Shown here one piece after another: positions 12,546 through 25,227 of a DNA stretch of 64,000 nt (the first letter of the stretch is position 1; every line of letters begins with the position of its first letter). This DNA comes from Zygnema cylindricum. Its lineage: Eukaryota; Streptophyta; Zygnematophyceae; Zygnematales; Zygnemataceae. The translations under genes were made by a program, and so were the position numbers. The stretch lies in contig JBBHKE010001966.1 of the NCBI GenBank assembly GCA_037447655.1, positions 99,747 through 163,746 on the forward strand, written 5' to 3'. The notes beneath the pieces were generated by a model. The model had not been told where the DNA came from, made no database searches, and saw only the letters and a list, made by a program, of their open reading frames with translations.

Positions 12546-13540
12546 AACGGGGTTTGCCGCCTCCCGTTGCCTCGCTAACTCTTCCGCGGTCCCCGTAACA
12601 AGGGGAGGATGGCGGCGGCGATAAGCCATCACGGTACGTCATCACTTAATTTGCTGGTTGCTGCGCTCCATAGCGTAGCTTTAAAGACGAGAGTTAAATA
12701 GAACTATAGAAGACGCGACTACAGAAAATGTAAGGAGTACAAAAAATAATAGCCCAAAACCCTACTTTGATAAAAAGTACACAGCAATGTTAAATACTAC
12801 GATTTTGTGCGAGGGATAGTTACATTATATATGGTCTGGCACAGAATAACTTCGTCGCTCTCACGATGCGTACGACTATTCCAACAGTGGGGCGACGAAA
12901 TGAAAGAATGCATCCCACGTCTCATTTACAACGCGATTTTAATATTGGGCGCCGTCTCTTGTTCGTCATTTCTTATACTTCACGTTTAAGTGACGGCTCC
13001 ACTTTTAACCGGCATGAATTATTTTTTCGAAACTTCCAACGTTGAGGGGACGACGCATTGTCGTCTTCTTTTCGATTTCGCCAACATTTGCCGACAATCT
13101 ATTGAAGTAGCCTGTCATTCACCACATTCAGGCGACGACACCATGTCTTCGCATGTCCATTGGATTAAAGTCATAACAAAAACTAACAGGACGACGTTGC
13201 ATAACCACACATCATAACAACACTATTGTTCTACAACCACCGTTGCAGGAGGAGAACCAGCAGCAGTAGTTGAAGTAGACATGAAAAACAACAAAAACTA
13301 TCAAAGTACCTTCTCAACAGCCAACTTTGAACTGACACAAAATATGACTTAGAAAACCAATATGCCTCAAATTTGTCACACGGATACACAATACAATAAA
13401 CTGAAAATTCCCAAAATTGCAGCCCATATGACCCAATAAACTATAAGATATGATGTTTGGAAGTCTCCCAAAAATTGCCTTTAGATAATCGTATTCCCAA
13501 AACTGGATACTACAAAATTGGCTAAGTCCTAAGTTATATG
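12546..13540. other. Intergenic, no supported gene
   Basis: Short frames only. Scattered CGTCGC/GCGACG motifs at 12855, 12892, 13047 and 13130 resemble the subterminal motifs at 8.0 and 10.5 kb and may mark another decayed DNA transposon. Nothing else is recognisable. Confidence 0.4.
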
Positions 13541-13744
13541 CTCACAGTGTGTATATACTGATCTACACTAATTTGAGTTACCGTAATTACGGTTATTATC
13601 CTCACTAACAACAAAGCATCCTTCCTGTACGTCACTGTTCCTCAAAACCCTAATTAGTATTTTCAAAAAAACTGATTAATGGAACAATATTTTTTATTAC
13701 ACTAAACTACAAAACAATGTTATTCAGATATTTTAAGATATTGA

Positions 13745-13930
13745 ACCGTACACAAAACGGTCCAACCGTATACAAAACGTTCCAACCGTACACAAAACGT
13801 TCCAAATGCTTAGTCAGCGGTAGTCGCTAAAGTCCAACCGAATGTGGTTGTGTAGTACGAAGCACCTGAGTGCTTCGTCACTTGCGGTCCCACGCGAATC
13901 AAGCTTGTGGTCCCTCATGAATCACGCTTG
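13745..13930. repeat. Two short tandem repeats: 20 bp x3 and about 24 bp x3
   Basis: At 13747-13806 the unit ACCGTACACAAAACGTTCCA is repeated three times with one or two changes. At 13885-13930 a unit of about 24 bp around CTTGTGGTCCC is repeated. Both lie just before the 3' end of copia element 1 and may sit in its LTR. Confidence 0.75.
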
Positions 13931-14357
13931 TGGTCCCAGGTGAATCCCGTCCGTTGGAAAAAATTCAATCGACGATGGTACTGTCGAACTATACCATATA
14001 TTTCTAGAATACCCGGTTCAGATCACGTTCGTCCGATCATGTGAATCAAATCGTCAACTGCGTGACGCGTGTGGCTAGCTGTCGGTGCCACTCCGAAAAA
14101 CCTGCATATGTTGTTTTGTCAACACGTGTCCCTGTAAATGTACAATACACTCTACTGTACTTTTTGCTACTGTAACGCTAATTAAGGTAAGTATTACACT
14201 AGACTACTTAGAAAATATTCTAAATTATTTTTACCCCTATTTACTGAAATAGAGATTTATAAATTACAACACTCCCCTAAATCTTTAGACGCAGTTACTC
14301 ACTTTAGTCCAATAGCATCTTTGCAAAATTGTAACTTAGGAGGTGGAAGGGCTTTTG

Positions 14358-15080
14358 TTAACATGTTAGCCACCATCTTTTCATCCGGTAAATAACATAA
14401 TTAAACGACTTTTGCAAGTACTTTTTCTCTAACAAAGTGAAGTCTAACATCCATGTGTTTGCTCTTAAAGTGATGGCTGGGGTTAGAGGCAATTGCAATG
14501 GTTGCTGTTTGTCCCACCATATAGCGTGAGGACCAGTTTGCATATACCCAAGTTCTTGTAAAATGGACTTGACCCATAGGAGTTCCTTGAGGGCGAAAGC
14601 TGCTGCCATATATTCTAGCTCCATTGTGGATTGAGCTGTAACCTTTTGTAATTTGCTACTCCACCAGCAAGTTCCATCTCCAATCTTCAAAACAAAGCTA
14701 ATCGTAGATTTCCGGCTTGGCATGTCTCTATAGCTAGCATCGCTCCATATCTGTATTTTCACCTCTCCTCCTCCGAGTACAAGCTTGAGATTTTGAGTAT
14801 TTGCAAGGTATCTCAACACCCTTTTTGCTGCTTCCCAATCTGCCTTTTTAGGATTCTGCAGACTTCTACTCAGGACTCCCACGGCTACTGTAATGTCGGG
14901 TCTCGTACAGTTCATAAAATATATAAGACTTCCAACTACCTGTCTATATGGCTTTGAAGCCATAAACTCTTCCTCCTGTGTCTCTAGACTCTCACAAACC
15001 ATTATGCCTGAGTCTAACTCAATTCCTTCCAATTTTTTCCAGAATTCCATGGGACTTATAGATCCTTTCACATCTTTCAT
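14358..15080 (-). pseudogene. Copia 1 RT C-terminus and RNase H
   Basis: The product resembles the end of a copia polyprotein. YFMNCTRPDITVAV is the usual start of the post-RT part, VLRYLANTQN follows, and WSDASYRD, with an RNase H Asp, lies near residue 115, followed by SAQSTMELEYMAAA (Glu of the active site). It is separated from the RT frame (15111-15800) by stops at about 15081-15110. The C-terminal end is out of the usual frame after the Leu/Trp-rich part. It is read as one broken polyprotein with its neighbours. Confidence 0.85.
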
Positions 15081-15110
15081 TTCAAATATTTACAGCATGT
15101 TACTTGTTGT

Positions 15111-15845
15111 TTATTTTTGAGTCAATATAATCAACCTTTTGTTTCTGTCTCTTTCTACCTGTATACCTAAGATATACTTGGCCTCTCCGAGGTCCTTCAT
15201 CTCAAGCGTAGACGTTAAAGCCACTTTAATGCGGTTTATTTCATCCATTGACTTACTTATTAATAATAAGTCATCCACATATACAACAATGTAAATTATC
15301 CCATCCTCCCCTTGTAGAACATATACAGAATGATCTGAGCTAATTCTCTTAAAACCTAGCCCAGTCAAAAACCCATCTAAATTCAAATTCCAATGTCTAG
15401 GGGCTTGTTTCAACCCATACAAAGATTTCATCAGTTTACACACCAAATCCTCCTTTCCTTTTTCTACATACATATCAGGTTGTTTAGTGTAGATGGTCTC
15501 TTCTAATTCTCCATGCAAGAAAGCAGTTTTGACATCCATTTGATATATTTCCATATTCTTTATAGCCGCTAGACTTAGCAAGATTGTGACATTCCGAAAT
15601 CTAACAACTGGAGAGAAGGTTTCTTCAAAATCGATACCTTCTTTTTGATTATACCCCTTGGCCACGGGTCTAGCCTTATACCTTTCAATGGTGTTGTCCG
15701 GGTTCAACTTCACCTTCAATACCCATTTGTTGCCGATTGCTTTTCTGCATGTAGGAAGATCCACCAACTCCCACATTTGTGCCTCCATAATAGATTTCAT
15801 TTCCTCTTTCGCCGCCTCGATCCAATGATTTCTCTCAGGTGATGA
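15111..15845 (-). pseudogene. Copia 1 reverse transcriptase core
   Basis: The frame from about 15845 begins SSPERNHWIEAAKEEM, the usual entry to a copia RT. It continues with WELVDLP, NKWVLKVKLN, YKARPVAKGY, DVKTAFLHGELEE, SLYGLKQAPRHW and the catalytic YVDDLLL. The polymerase core looks intact, but the frame ends at 15111, before RNase H. Upstream of SSPERN a Pro/Gln/Asn-rich linker runs to about 15873, where the copia similarity stops at a poly-T run. Confidence 0.9.
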
Positions 15846-16006
15846 AGGGGGGTTCTGAGGGGGGTTTTGGGGTTTTTTTTTTTTTTATTGTTTTTTTTTT
15901 TTTTTTGGAGCAGATTTCTTTTTTGTTTTTTTTTTTTTTGTGTAATTTTTGTTTTAAGGGGGTGACGATGGTTTCAGCTGTTTTTTTTCAGCATCTGAAG
16001 TCTTAA

Positions 16007-17385
<1,379 letters not shown>

Positions 17386-17386
<1 letters not shown>

Positions 17387-18197
17387 TAAGTTGAGGTTTG
17401 AACACTCATGCCACAAGCATAGTAAATACTTTTTGGGGATGTTTGTTGAAGATTCGTAAAAGTCGCCTTGTTCGAACACATGTGGGTAGACGCTCCCGTA
17501 TCCATGGCCCATCCTGCATCCTTAGGACCCTCCATGGCTGCAGCCATAGCAAATAACTCCGCATCCTCTATCTCATTGAAGCTTAAAGACTCATCCATAT
17601 CAGTTGCAAAAGCCGAAAAAAGAGAATTTCCACGGGTAAGATTCCCGGAGAAGCCTCTATGATATTGGCTTTGTTGCCAACCTGGCCTCTGTAAACCTGT
17701 CTCATTAGCCTTTTTCAGCTTAGGACAGTACTTGTATCCACGACCCTTCTCAAAACAATAAAAGCAAGTAGTAGAAGATGGCCTATTCTGCCTCTGATTA
17801 TACTGATTAAACTGATTTTGATTCTGGTTAAACTGACTCTTGTTTTGATTAATCTGATTTCTTTTGTCAAAGTGTGTGGAAAAATCTTCAACCTTTCCTT
17901 CTCTTTTAAGGAGTTTAACATTAGTCTCTTCCTCCAATATAAGATTACATGCTAACTGAAATGACCAGCAAGCTTCATCATGACTTTTTAACTGAACATA
18001 CACACCCTTCATGCTACTAAGGAGACCTCTAATAAGCAAAGGTGCCTGTTGAAACTCACAAAATGACCCCCAGCACAAGAACGAGCATCAATGAGTGCAC
18101 GAAAATTGTCACAATACTCGACCATAGTACCCCCCGAGTATTTGTATCCCCAAATTTTTCCAGCCACCAAGAGCTCCTCTTGAACATTCGCTTTCTC
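17386..18197 (-). pseudogene. Copia 1 gag and protease
   Basis: The frame contains a UBN2-type gag region (upstream: GTMVEYCDNFRALID), a Gln/Asn-rich linker, and a zinc-knuckle relic CFYCFEKGRGYKYC in which the expected His is not in place. The retropepsin motif WAMDTGASTHMC still has its DTG intact. The N-terminus of gag is cut off at about 18197. Confidence 0.85.
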
Positions 18198-18202
18198 AAA
18201 AG

Positions 18203-18514
18203 CAAATTTGTGTTAGAAACATGGTTTAGGGTTTTTTTTAACTATTTTTGTGAGCGTTAACAATGTAAAGAGTTTCTTACCACTATTGTTGTTAGCGAAA
18301 ACACAAACTTGAGTTACAAACATGGTTTCGGAGTTTGTTTTACATCTTTTTGTGGCGACGAACAATAAACGATGTTTATTACAAATATATTTGTTAGCAC
18401 AAACTCAAATTTGTGTTAGAAACATGGTTTAGGGTTTTTTTTAACTATTTTTGTGAGCGTTAACAATGTAAAGAGTTTCTTACCACTATTGTTGTTAGCG
18501 AAAACTCAAACTTG
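18203..18514. repeat. Three tandem units of about 100 bp
   Basis: 18203-18311 and 18406-18514 are near-identical 109-bp copies (GTTAGAAACATGGTTTAGGG then GAGCGTTAACAATGTAAAG). The stretch between them is a diverged third copy. They abut the truncated 5' end of copia 1 and lie in the intron between reductase exons. Confidence 0.9.
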
Positions 18515-18564
18515 CATTTTTTTAATGTTGTATTTCTTTTACGTTTTTTTTAAATGTTTTTTTT

Positions 18565-19750
18565 CCATGGGGGAGGGGCGGGGGAAGAGGGAGAGGGGAG
18601 GGGGAGAGGGGAGGGGGAGAGGGGAGGAGAAGTGGAGTGAGAATGCGGAAGTGTTCTATATAAATTTTCCCACCACTCACTTTTTTTGTTTTTGGCCCAT
18701 CCTGCCATTTTTAATTTTTTTTTGCTTCCATTTTTTTCTTGGTTTACCATTTTACTTTTCCTCATTTCCGATTTTCCAGTTTTTTATTTTCTACCATTTT
18801 GTTTCCCTTTTTTTGTGTTCAACTTTTTCTTTTCCTTGTTTTTCGTTTTCCCTTTTTTTCTTTTTTCTTTTCGCTTTTCCCTTTTTCATTTCCGGTGCTT
18901 CCGTTTTTCTGTTTATTCCTTTTTCCAAATTTCCTGTTTCCCTTTTCCCCTTTCCCTTTTCCTATTTCCCTTTTCTGTTTCCCACTTTTCCGTTTTTTTG
19001 TTTCCCGCTTTTCCGTTTTTTTGTTTGCCCGCTTTTCAGTGTTCCCTGTTCAATTCAACTGTCTTCCTTGTTTCCGTTTTTTGTCTGTGGTAACCATTTT
19101 CTGTTTTAATTGTTTCCTGTTTTTCCGTGTCTGTTTTCCGTTTTGCCTTTTGAACTGTTTTTCTGTTTTGGTCTCGTCTCTGTTTTCCGCTTTCCTATTA
19201 AACTGTTTTCTTTTTTCCCGTTTGAACTGTTTCCTGTTTTTCCCTTTCCATTTTCCGTTTTACTGTTTGATTCTGTTTTTCCGATGTCAGTTTTATTTGT
19301 TGGTTTGAAACTGTTTCCTGATTTCCGTTTCTGTTTTCCGTTTTCTCGTTTGAACTGTTTTAGTTTTTCTATTTCCTTTTTCCGTTTTTCAGAACTGTTT
19401 ACTGCTTTTCCGTTCCTGTTTTCCTTATTCCCGTTTGAACAGTTTATTATTTTGCTGTTGCCGTTTTTCCCGTAAACTGTTTTCTTTTTCTTTCTGTGTT
19501 TCGTTTTCTTTTTCCATTTTCTGTTTTTCCATTTGAATTGTTTCCTGTTTTTCCATCTCTGTTTTCCGGTGTCCCATTTGAACTGTTTTCAGGTTTTCCG
19601 TTTCCGTTTCCCAATTTGAACTGTTTTCTGTTTTCTGTTTTTCCAATGTCCATTTTCCATCTTCCGGTTGAACTGTCTTCTATCTTTCCGTTCTTGTTTT
19701 CTGTTTGCCTGTCTGAACTGTTCTATTTTTCCATTCCGTTTTCTGTTTTC
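18565..19750. repeat. Purine block followed by 1.07 kb of T-rich degenerate repeats
   Basis: 18565-18635 is a (GGGGAGA)n tract. 18670-19750 is built of degenerate copies of TTTCCGTTTTCTGTTTTTCC and TTTGAACTGTTT, of variable length. It ends directly in the acceptor of the reductase exon at 19756. Phe-rich open frames here are artefacts of composition. Confidence 0.85.
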
Positions 19751-19755
19751 CCAAG

Positions 19756-19837
19756 GTGGACATTTTAGTGAAGGAGCTCGGATTCGACGCTGCTTTCAAT
19801 TAAAGGAGGAATCCGATATTTCCGCCGCTTTAAAAAG
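19756..19837 (+). pseudogene. 2-alkenal reductase exon with a one-base deletion
   Basis: After the acceptor CCCAAG the frame reads VDILVKELGFDAAFN and then hits TAA. If one base were present after position 19802 the exon would go on as KEESDISAALK plus two bases of an Arg codon, which matches the family and joins in phase to the next exon (donor GGTATA at 19838). The exon is 82 nt where 83 is needed. Either a real frameshift or a consensus error. Together with the damage upstream I treat it as a pseudogene exon. Confidence 0.85.
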
Positions 19838-20692
19838 GTATATTTAACAATAAATTCAACTTATAACTTGTTGAAGAACAGCAATAATAGTTATAGGAAG
19901 AAAAAGGAGGAGTAAAAGAAGTAAGAAAAAAAGTAAGAACCTTTCATGGCATTAGCAAGCTCCTCCCTCTCCTTCCCCCCAGGCAACCCTTCTTCATAGT
20001 GCTGTGTATCGGTAAATTTCCTATCGATGGTTCCGACTCGATAATATCGGTTATGGAACGGCGAGGGGGCCCGATATATCACTCTAGGACCAACTGCTTT
20101 GTTTTCGCTGATATATTTATATATATAGTATTACTAAAGACTATGAGTGGAACTCCATTAGCGAAAAGTAAGGTTGTTTATTGGATGCCGTATATCTTTG
20201 TACCATTCCTTTACCTTTTTTTTTTTAGGGAAACAATCTTCACTGGGGATCTATCAAGATTCTCCAAGCTTATGGGAGTAAATCTTGACCGTTTGATTAT
20301 TTGCTTTTTCGCATCCGCGACGCAATCTCTCAAACCATCCAGTTTGTTATTAGAGTCCTCGCCAGATACTGGACGTGTGACAATTAATAAAGTTTAAAGT
20401 CAATAATATATATTTTTTCTTTCTTTATTTTCAATTATTTTTTAAAATAAAATAAAATATGTATGCTATGTTTTTTTTGTTTTTTTTTTTTTTTATCTTC
20501 ATTCTTCTTCTTTCTCGTTTCAGACTCTTTTTTTTTCTATCATCTTTTTTTGTTTCAGCTTTTTTACAATTGGTACATAGGAAAAGTGAGATAATATCCA
20601 CGATGAACGAGCGAGCCAAAAAAATCTCCCTTCCTTTTCGTTTTTTTGGGGATGGGCTGATATTTCCCCAAAGAAATCGACTTTTACTTTAA

Positions 20693-21049
<357 letters not shown>

Positions 21050-21069
21050 TAAGCAACAAAATATATAAT

Positions 21070-21135
21070 TTTGGAAAAAATGGGAACCGTTTACAATCTT
21101 TTTCAACTAGTTGCTCGAGAAGTTAAAATGCAGGT
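21070..21135 (+). pseudogene. Partial duplicate of the reductase penultimate exon
   Basis: Within the next intron, about 75 bp after the true donor, a 60-bp stretch repeats the 3' end of the exon ([20 protein letters not shown]-like) and again ends ATGCAG followed by GTAAAAAA, a usable donor. It differs from the exon at several bases, so it is an old duplication rather than an assembly echo. Confidence 0.8.
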
Positions 21136-21427
21136 AAAAAAAAAAACAAATGTTTAACCCAAAAAGGAAAAAAAAAAAAAAAAAACTTATTTCTCGACAA
21201 ATTAAGGTTGGGTTACACAAATAATGTTTAATCTAAAAAAGGGAGAAGAAAGAAAAAGGAAAAATCTCGGAAAATTAAATGTAGGTAGAAAATGTGTGTT
21301 TCTCATCGAGAGGGAAAAAAAAATAAAAAAAACAAGCAGCAATATAAGCAAGGTAAAATATTAAATGGTATCTTTTATATTGCGACAAATAAAAATACAA
21401 ATGTGGGTAAAAAGGTGTCTAACCTTA

Positions 21428-21429
<2 letters not shown>

Positions 21430-21473
<44 letters not shown>
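21430..21473. repeat. (TA)n microsatellite
   Basis: About 22 uninterrupted TA units inside the last reductase intron. Confidence 0.97.
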
Positions 21474-21476
<3 letters not shown>

Positions 21477-21726
21477 AAAAATACAGCAAAAACAAAAGCA
21501 AGTAATTACATAAGATATTGCCTTTTTTTTTTTGCTTTGGGGTAAAATATTGCAATGACTTTTTATTTATTTATAAAATGCCCGTTTCCATTTAAACAGC
21601 CAAGAAAAAGAAAGAAAAAAAGAAAAAGAGTTTCTTTATCACCTCATTCTTGAAATTCCCTTACTTTTTTTTTCCCCCGTCTTCCATTTTTCGATCTTTT
21701 TTCTTTTTCTACTTTTTTTATTGCAG

Positions 21727-21918
21727 GGTTTTTTGGTTACCCAGTATGTGGATCGAGCTCCGGAATTTTTGAATAAAATGGGCGCTTTTTTGGCGGAAAA
21801 GAAAATTAAATGTTTTGAAGACGTGACTGACGGAATCGAAAATGCTCCTTCGGCTTTCGTGGGAATGCTTCAAGGCAAAAATATCGGAAAAGCTATCGTA
21901 AAAATCGCTTCTCTGTGA
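21727..21918 (+). CDS. 2-alkenal reductase last exon
   Basis: The acceptor TATTGCAG precedes GFLVTQYVDRAPEFLNKM. The frame continues FEDVTDGIENAPSAFVGML and QGKNIGKAIVKIASL and ends in TGA. This is the conserved C-terminus of the family (GL..APxAxxGxxxGxNxGKxVV). Length and phase fit the preceding exon. There is no disruption within the exon, but the gene as a whole lacks its 5' exons here and has a frameshift at 19.8 kb. Confidence 0.9.
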   Translation, partial: GFLVTQYVDRAPEFLNKMGAFLAEKKIKCFEDVTDGIENAPSAFVGMLQGKNIGKAIVKIASL

Positions 21919-21924
21919 TTTAGT

Positions 21925-23045
21925 GTGGTTCTCTCTCTCTCTCTCTCCCCCTCTATCCTTCTACCTCTCTCTCCCCCATTCTCTCTCTCCCTCGCTCTTT
22001 CCTCTCTCCCCCCTCTCCTCTCTCTATTCCTCTCTCGCGCCCTTTTTTTTGGGTATTCCATCGTCAACCCTTTATTTTCCTTCTTTCTTTCTTTCTCTCT
22101 TTCTCTATTTTCAATCTCTCTTGCTTTCCTCCTTCTTTCTTTCTTCCTTTCTTTCTTCCTTTCTTTCCTCCCTTCTTCCTTCCATTCCCAATATTCACAT
22201 TGAGAAAAAGTAAATCTTCACTACATTTGAGTTACTCTTTAGTGTTTTTTTTTGTTGTTGTTGTTGTTGTTGTTGTTTTTTTCCAAGATCGGACCACGGA
22301 ATAGGTTAGACAAAAGAGTAAATAGCTTTCCAATTGTTGTTTTTGGATTTTTTGTCGTTTTGTAAAAGTGTGTATTAACTTCCAAAATCGGAGTTCAAAT
22401 CGATTTTGTAAACCTTTTGTGAGTGAGTCACTCAAAAAAAAAGTAACGAAATAATGTTTTAGTTTCACATTTTTCTGTCATTAAACCTTTTGGTTAAATT
22501 TACATGGTTTCCTTTTTTTTTAATTTAGGTTTTTTTTTGTTTTTTTACAATAGACAAAATTATATGAGTATAATTACTTTTGTTAATGTGGATCGTAAAT
22601 GCAACGTGCTTTTTGAAATTTCTTCCATTGTTGTTATTTTGGGTCTAGTCACATGTTTCCATATTTGATAATTTGGCGTACTAGTATTTTTTATATTTTC
22701 TTTTAGTGTGTGGTTTTTTTTTTATAATGTATATGGTGGGTAACAAAAATAGAAAAAAAAAACAATTTATTTAAAGTTGTTGTAAAGTAGTCTCTATGGT
22801 ATTTTATATAGGGCCTCCTATCGAATTGATGATGTTTGGGGGTTGGTTCGATCCGTTTTCATATCATTTAGTCAAAAAAAACAAAAATACATTATTCTCT
22901 TTTAGTTTTTTATTCATTTATTCTGTATTCGTGTCTCTTTTCAATTTCCTCATGTTGTATTTTTTCTTTATTATTTGTAGTGTAGATGGACTCTAGTATT
23001 ATGTGTTCTTCTTCCTTGTTTACACTAATAAATCCTTTACGCAAA
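21925..23045 (+). repeat. Dispersed repeat R1, forward copy
   Basis: Starts with a CT-rich tract just after the reductase stop codon and continues through GGGTATTCCATCGT, TTTAGTGTTTTTTTTTG and TTTTGGGTCTAGTCA to TTTACACTAATAAATCC. The same order of landmarks is found in reverse complement at 55420-56345. Local (CTTT)n and (TTG)n expansions differ between the copies. Class unknown; no coding capacity seen. Confidence 0.75.
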
Positions 23046-23584
23046 TGTTTGGTTGTGTAACGTTACATTTTCAGTACTATATACTGCAGCTTAGTGGGAG
23101 GGAAAACTTAATCTTTTATGGGAGAAAATGTCCGTGAAATATATTGGCTTTCGTGGACAGCTTTCTCTTGTCTGAATGTTTTATTTTTGCATGCTTCCGC
23201 TGTAATCTTGCACTCTGATTTTTGTGTAAGATCCTATCATAATTTATTTAAGGGAAAATATAATTTAAAAATAAATACTGAGATGGTTAAATCATCCAGT
23301 TACAAATCATGATTGAAATGCTATTTTCTTCACGGAGGTTAGAGATGAAGTTACCTAAAAACTAAAAACAAAAGAAACGATAAATAACGCTGAAATGAGA
23401 ACCTGAAAGTTAAAGAAACACATACAAAACAATACTTGCACCGGACACTAACCCATAACCTAAAAACAATCTAAAAAGAGTAGATAAAATGGGTCAATAA
23501 CAAAATCAAAAGGAATTGAAAAGAGATATGAATAAAAACTAAATGATTTGTAAAAGAAACTAATATAAGGTCACAATTGAAAAT

Positions 23585-23645
23585 AGGAGAGAGAGAGAGA
23601 GAGGGGGAGAGGGGGAGAGGGAGGGGGAGAGGTGGAGAGGGAGAC
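23585..23645. repeat. (GA)n / (GGGGAGA)n microsatellite
   Basis: A purine-only tract of about 60 bp. No function assigned. Confidence 0.95.
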
Positions 23646-23930
23646 TTTACGCACCAAGTTGAGGCGTTAAGTCTCAAAGTCCACTCCCCTCATTCGCCAC
23701 AATGTTCCATTGGATAATTGTCGAAGCCTTGTCCCCTTGAAGGGCGAAGAAGATACTTTGGTGGTAGAAAAGTACCATGAGAAGAAGGGAAAAAAGATAG
23801 TCTACCGCCATTGTATTGGAGGTTCACGAAAGACCATTCTAAAGTACGGAAGATACTCAAAATAAATGGTATGAATTTATTCGATAGAAGCAAATGCGTC
23901 GTCATGAAACTCCACAAAACGACAACCGTT
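23640..23930 (-). repeat. Dispersed repeat R2, copy 1
   Basis: The reverse complement (CTTCTCATGGTACTTTTCTA, then ACCACCAAAGTAT and GTGGACTTTGAGA) matches the plus strand at about 54885-55010 in the same order. Probably remnants of one unclassified mobile element. No intact gene. Confidence 0.6.
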
Positions 23931-24174
23931 TTTCGTTCGTAAACTTACAACACTCTACTCTCCATGTTGAGATTCCATGGACGCAGACATGCTGCCACGT
24001 CACACAAAATTTTCTGGCCGCATTCTCGTACGAAAAAGTGGTCGAGTCGTAAAACACCCAAACTGTAAAATCCAAAACTGGAAATCCGAATCTTGCAAAA
24101 CATGCATGACATAAATAACATTTACGTCCACGTGACAGAATCAAAGTCGCGAGGTGACCCCGTTCGCAGCATTT

Positions 24175-25025
24175 CATTCTTACACGTGCGAAAAGGTGAC
24201 ATGGCATGACATTCTTACACGTGCGAAAAGGTGACATGGCATGACATTCTTACACGTGCGAAAAGGTGCCATGGCATGACATTCTTACACGTGCGAATAG
24301 GTGTCATGGCATGACATTCTTACACGTGCGAAAAGGTGACATGGCATGACATTCTTACACGTTGGAAAAGGTGTCATGGCATGACATTCTTACACGTGCG
24401 AAAAGGTGTCATGGCATGACATTCTTACACGTGCGAAAAGGTGACATGGCATGACATTCTTACACGTGCGAAAAGGTGTCATGGCATGACATTCTTACAC
24501 GTGCGAAAAGGTGACATGGCATGACATTCTTACACGTGCGAAAAGGTGACATGGCATGACATTCTTACACGGCTAAGGTGGCATGACATTCTTACATGCG
24601 CAGGTGACATGGCATGACATTACAAAGTATGCAAAAGGTGCGCGTCATGGTCGACATCTACACGCGCTTAAAAGGTGCGTCACATGATGACATTTCCCAC
24701 ATCGCGGGGTGACATGGCATGACATTCATCACAGCAAAAGGTGTATGGCGACATTCTTACACGCGCGAAAGGTGACATGGTACGACATTCCACATCGTGA
24801 AAAGGCGTCATGGCATGACATTCTTCGCGGCGGTAAAAGGTGACATGGCATGACATTCTTACACGTGCGAAAAGGTGTCATGGCATGACATTCTTACACG
24901 TGCGAAAAGGTGACATGGCATGACATTCTTACACGTGCGAAAAGGTGTCATGGCATGACATTCTTACACGTGCGAAAAGGTGTCATGGCATGACATTCTT
25001 ACACGTGCGAAAAGGTGACATGGCG
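24175..25025. repeat. 35-bp minisatellite containing CACGTG
   Basis: About 24 copies of a 35-bp unit: CATTCTTACACGTGCGAAAA followed by GGTGACATGGCATGA, with GAC/GTC as the main variable position. Units at 24175-24560 and 24830-25025 are nearly identical, while 24560-24830 is heavily scrambled. Each intact unit carries the G-box core ACACGTGC. The array ends about 200 bp before the ATG of a reductase first exon. Confidence 0.95.
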
Positions 25026-25039
25026 TAACACTTCGTCTA

Positions 25040-25227
25040 ACCTATTTACTCCACTAGGTTGCCCATCCCGACAATTCCTCTAGACGTTCCCCGATCTTTT
25101 TCCCCTACTCTTCCCCTTTCCCCTCTCTCTTCCTCTTCCTCTCCCTCTCCATCTCTCTCTTTCTCTCTCCCTCTCTCCTTCCTCACCCTCCCTCCTCTCT
25201 CTCCCTCTCTTTCTCCCTCACCCTCCA
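25040..25227 (+). promoter_or_regulatory. CT-rich leader upstream of reductase first exon
   Basis: A pyrimidine-rich stretch (CTCTCTCTTTCTCTCTCCC) runs into the ATG context CTCCAATGGCT. CT-rich 5' leaders are common in plant genes. I see no convincing TATA box in the nearby minisatellite. Inference only. Confidence 0.4.

Noticed and set aside
11795-12547. Several Pro/Ser/Leu frames that look like extensins.
   Set aside because: The same peptide appears in more than one frame because the DNA is a CT minisatellite; no signal peptide or SPPPP pattern.
18453-19768. Overlapping Phe-rich plus-strand frames of 90-218 codons.
   Set aside because: Composed of degenerate T/C repeats in an intron; no conserved motif.
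24175-25025. CRISPR-like array of short regular repeats.
   Set aside because: The 35-bp units are contiguous without unique spacers, and the genome is eukaryotic.
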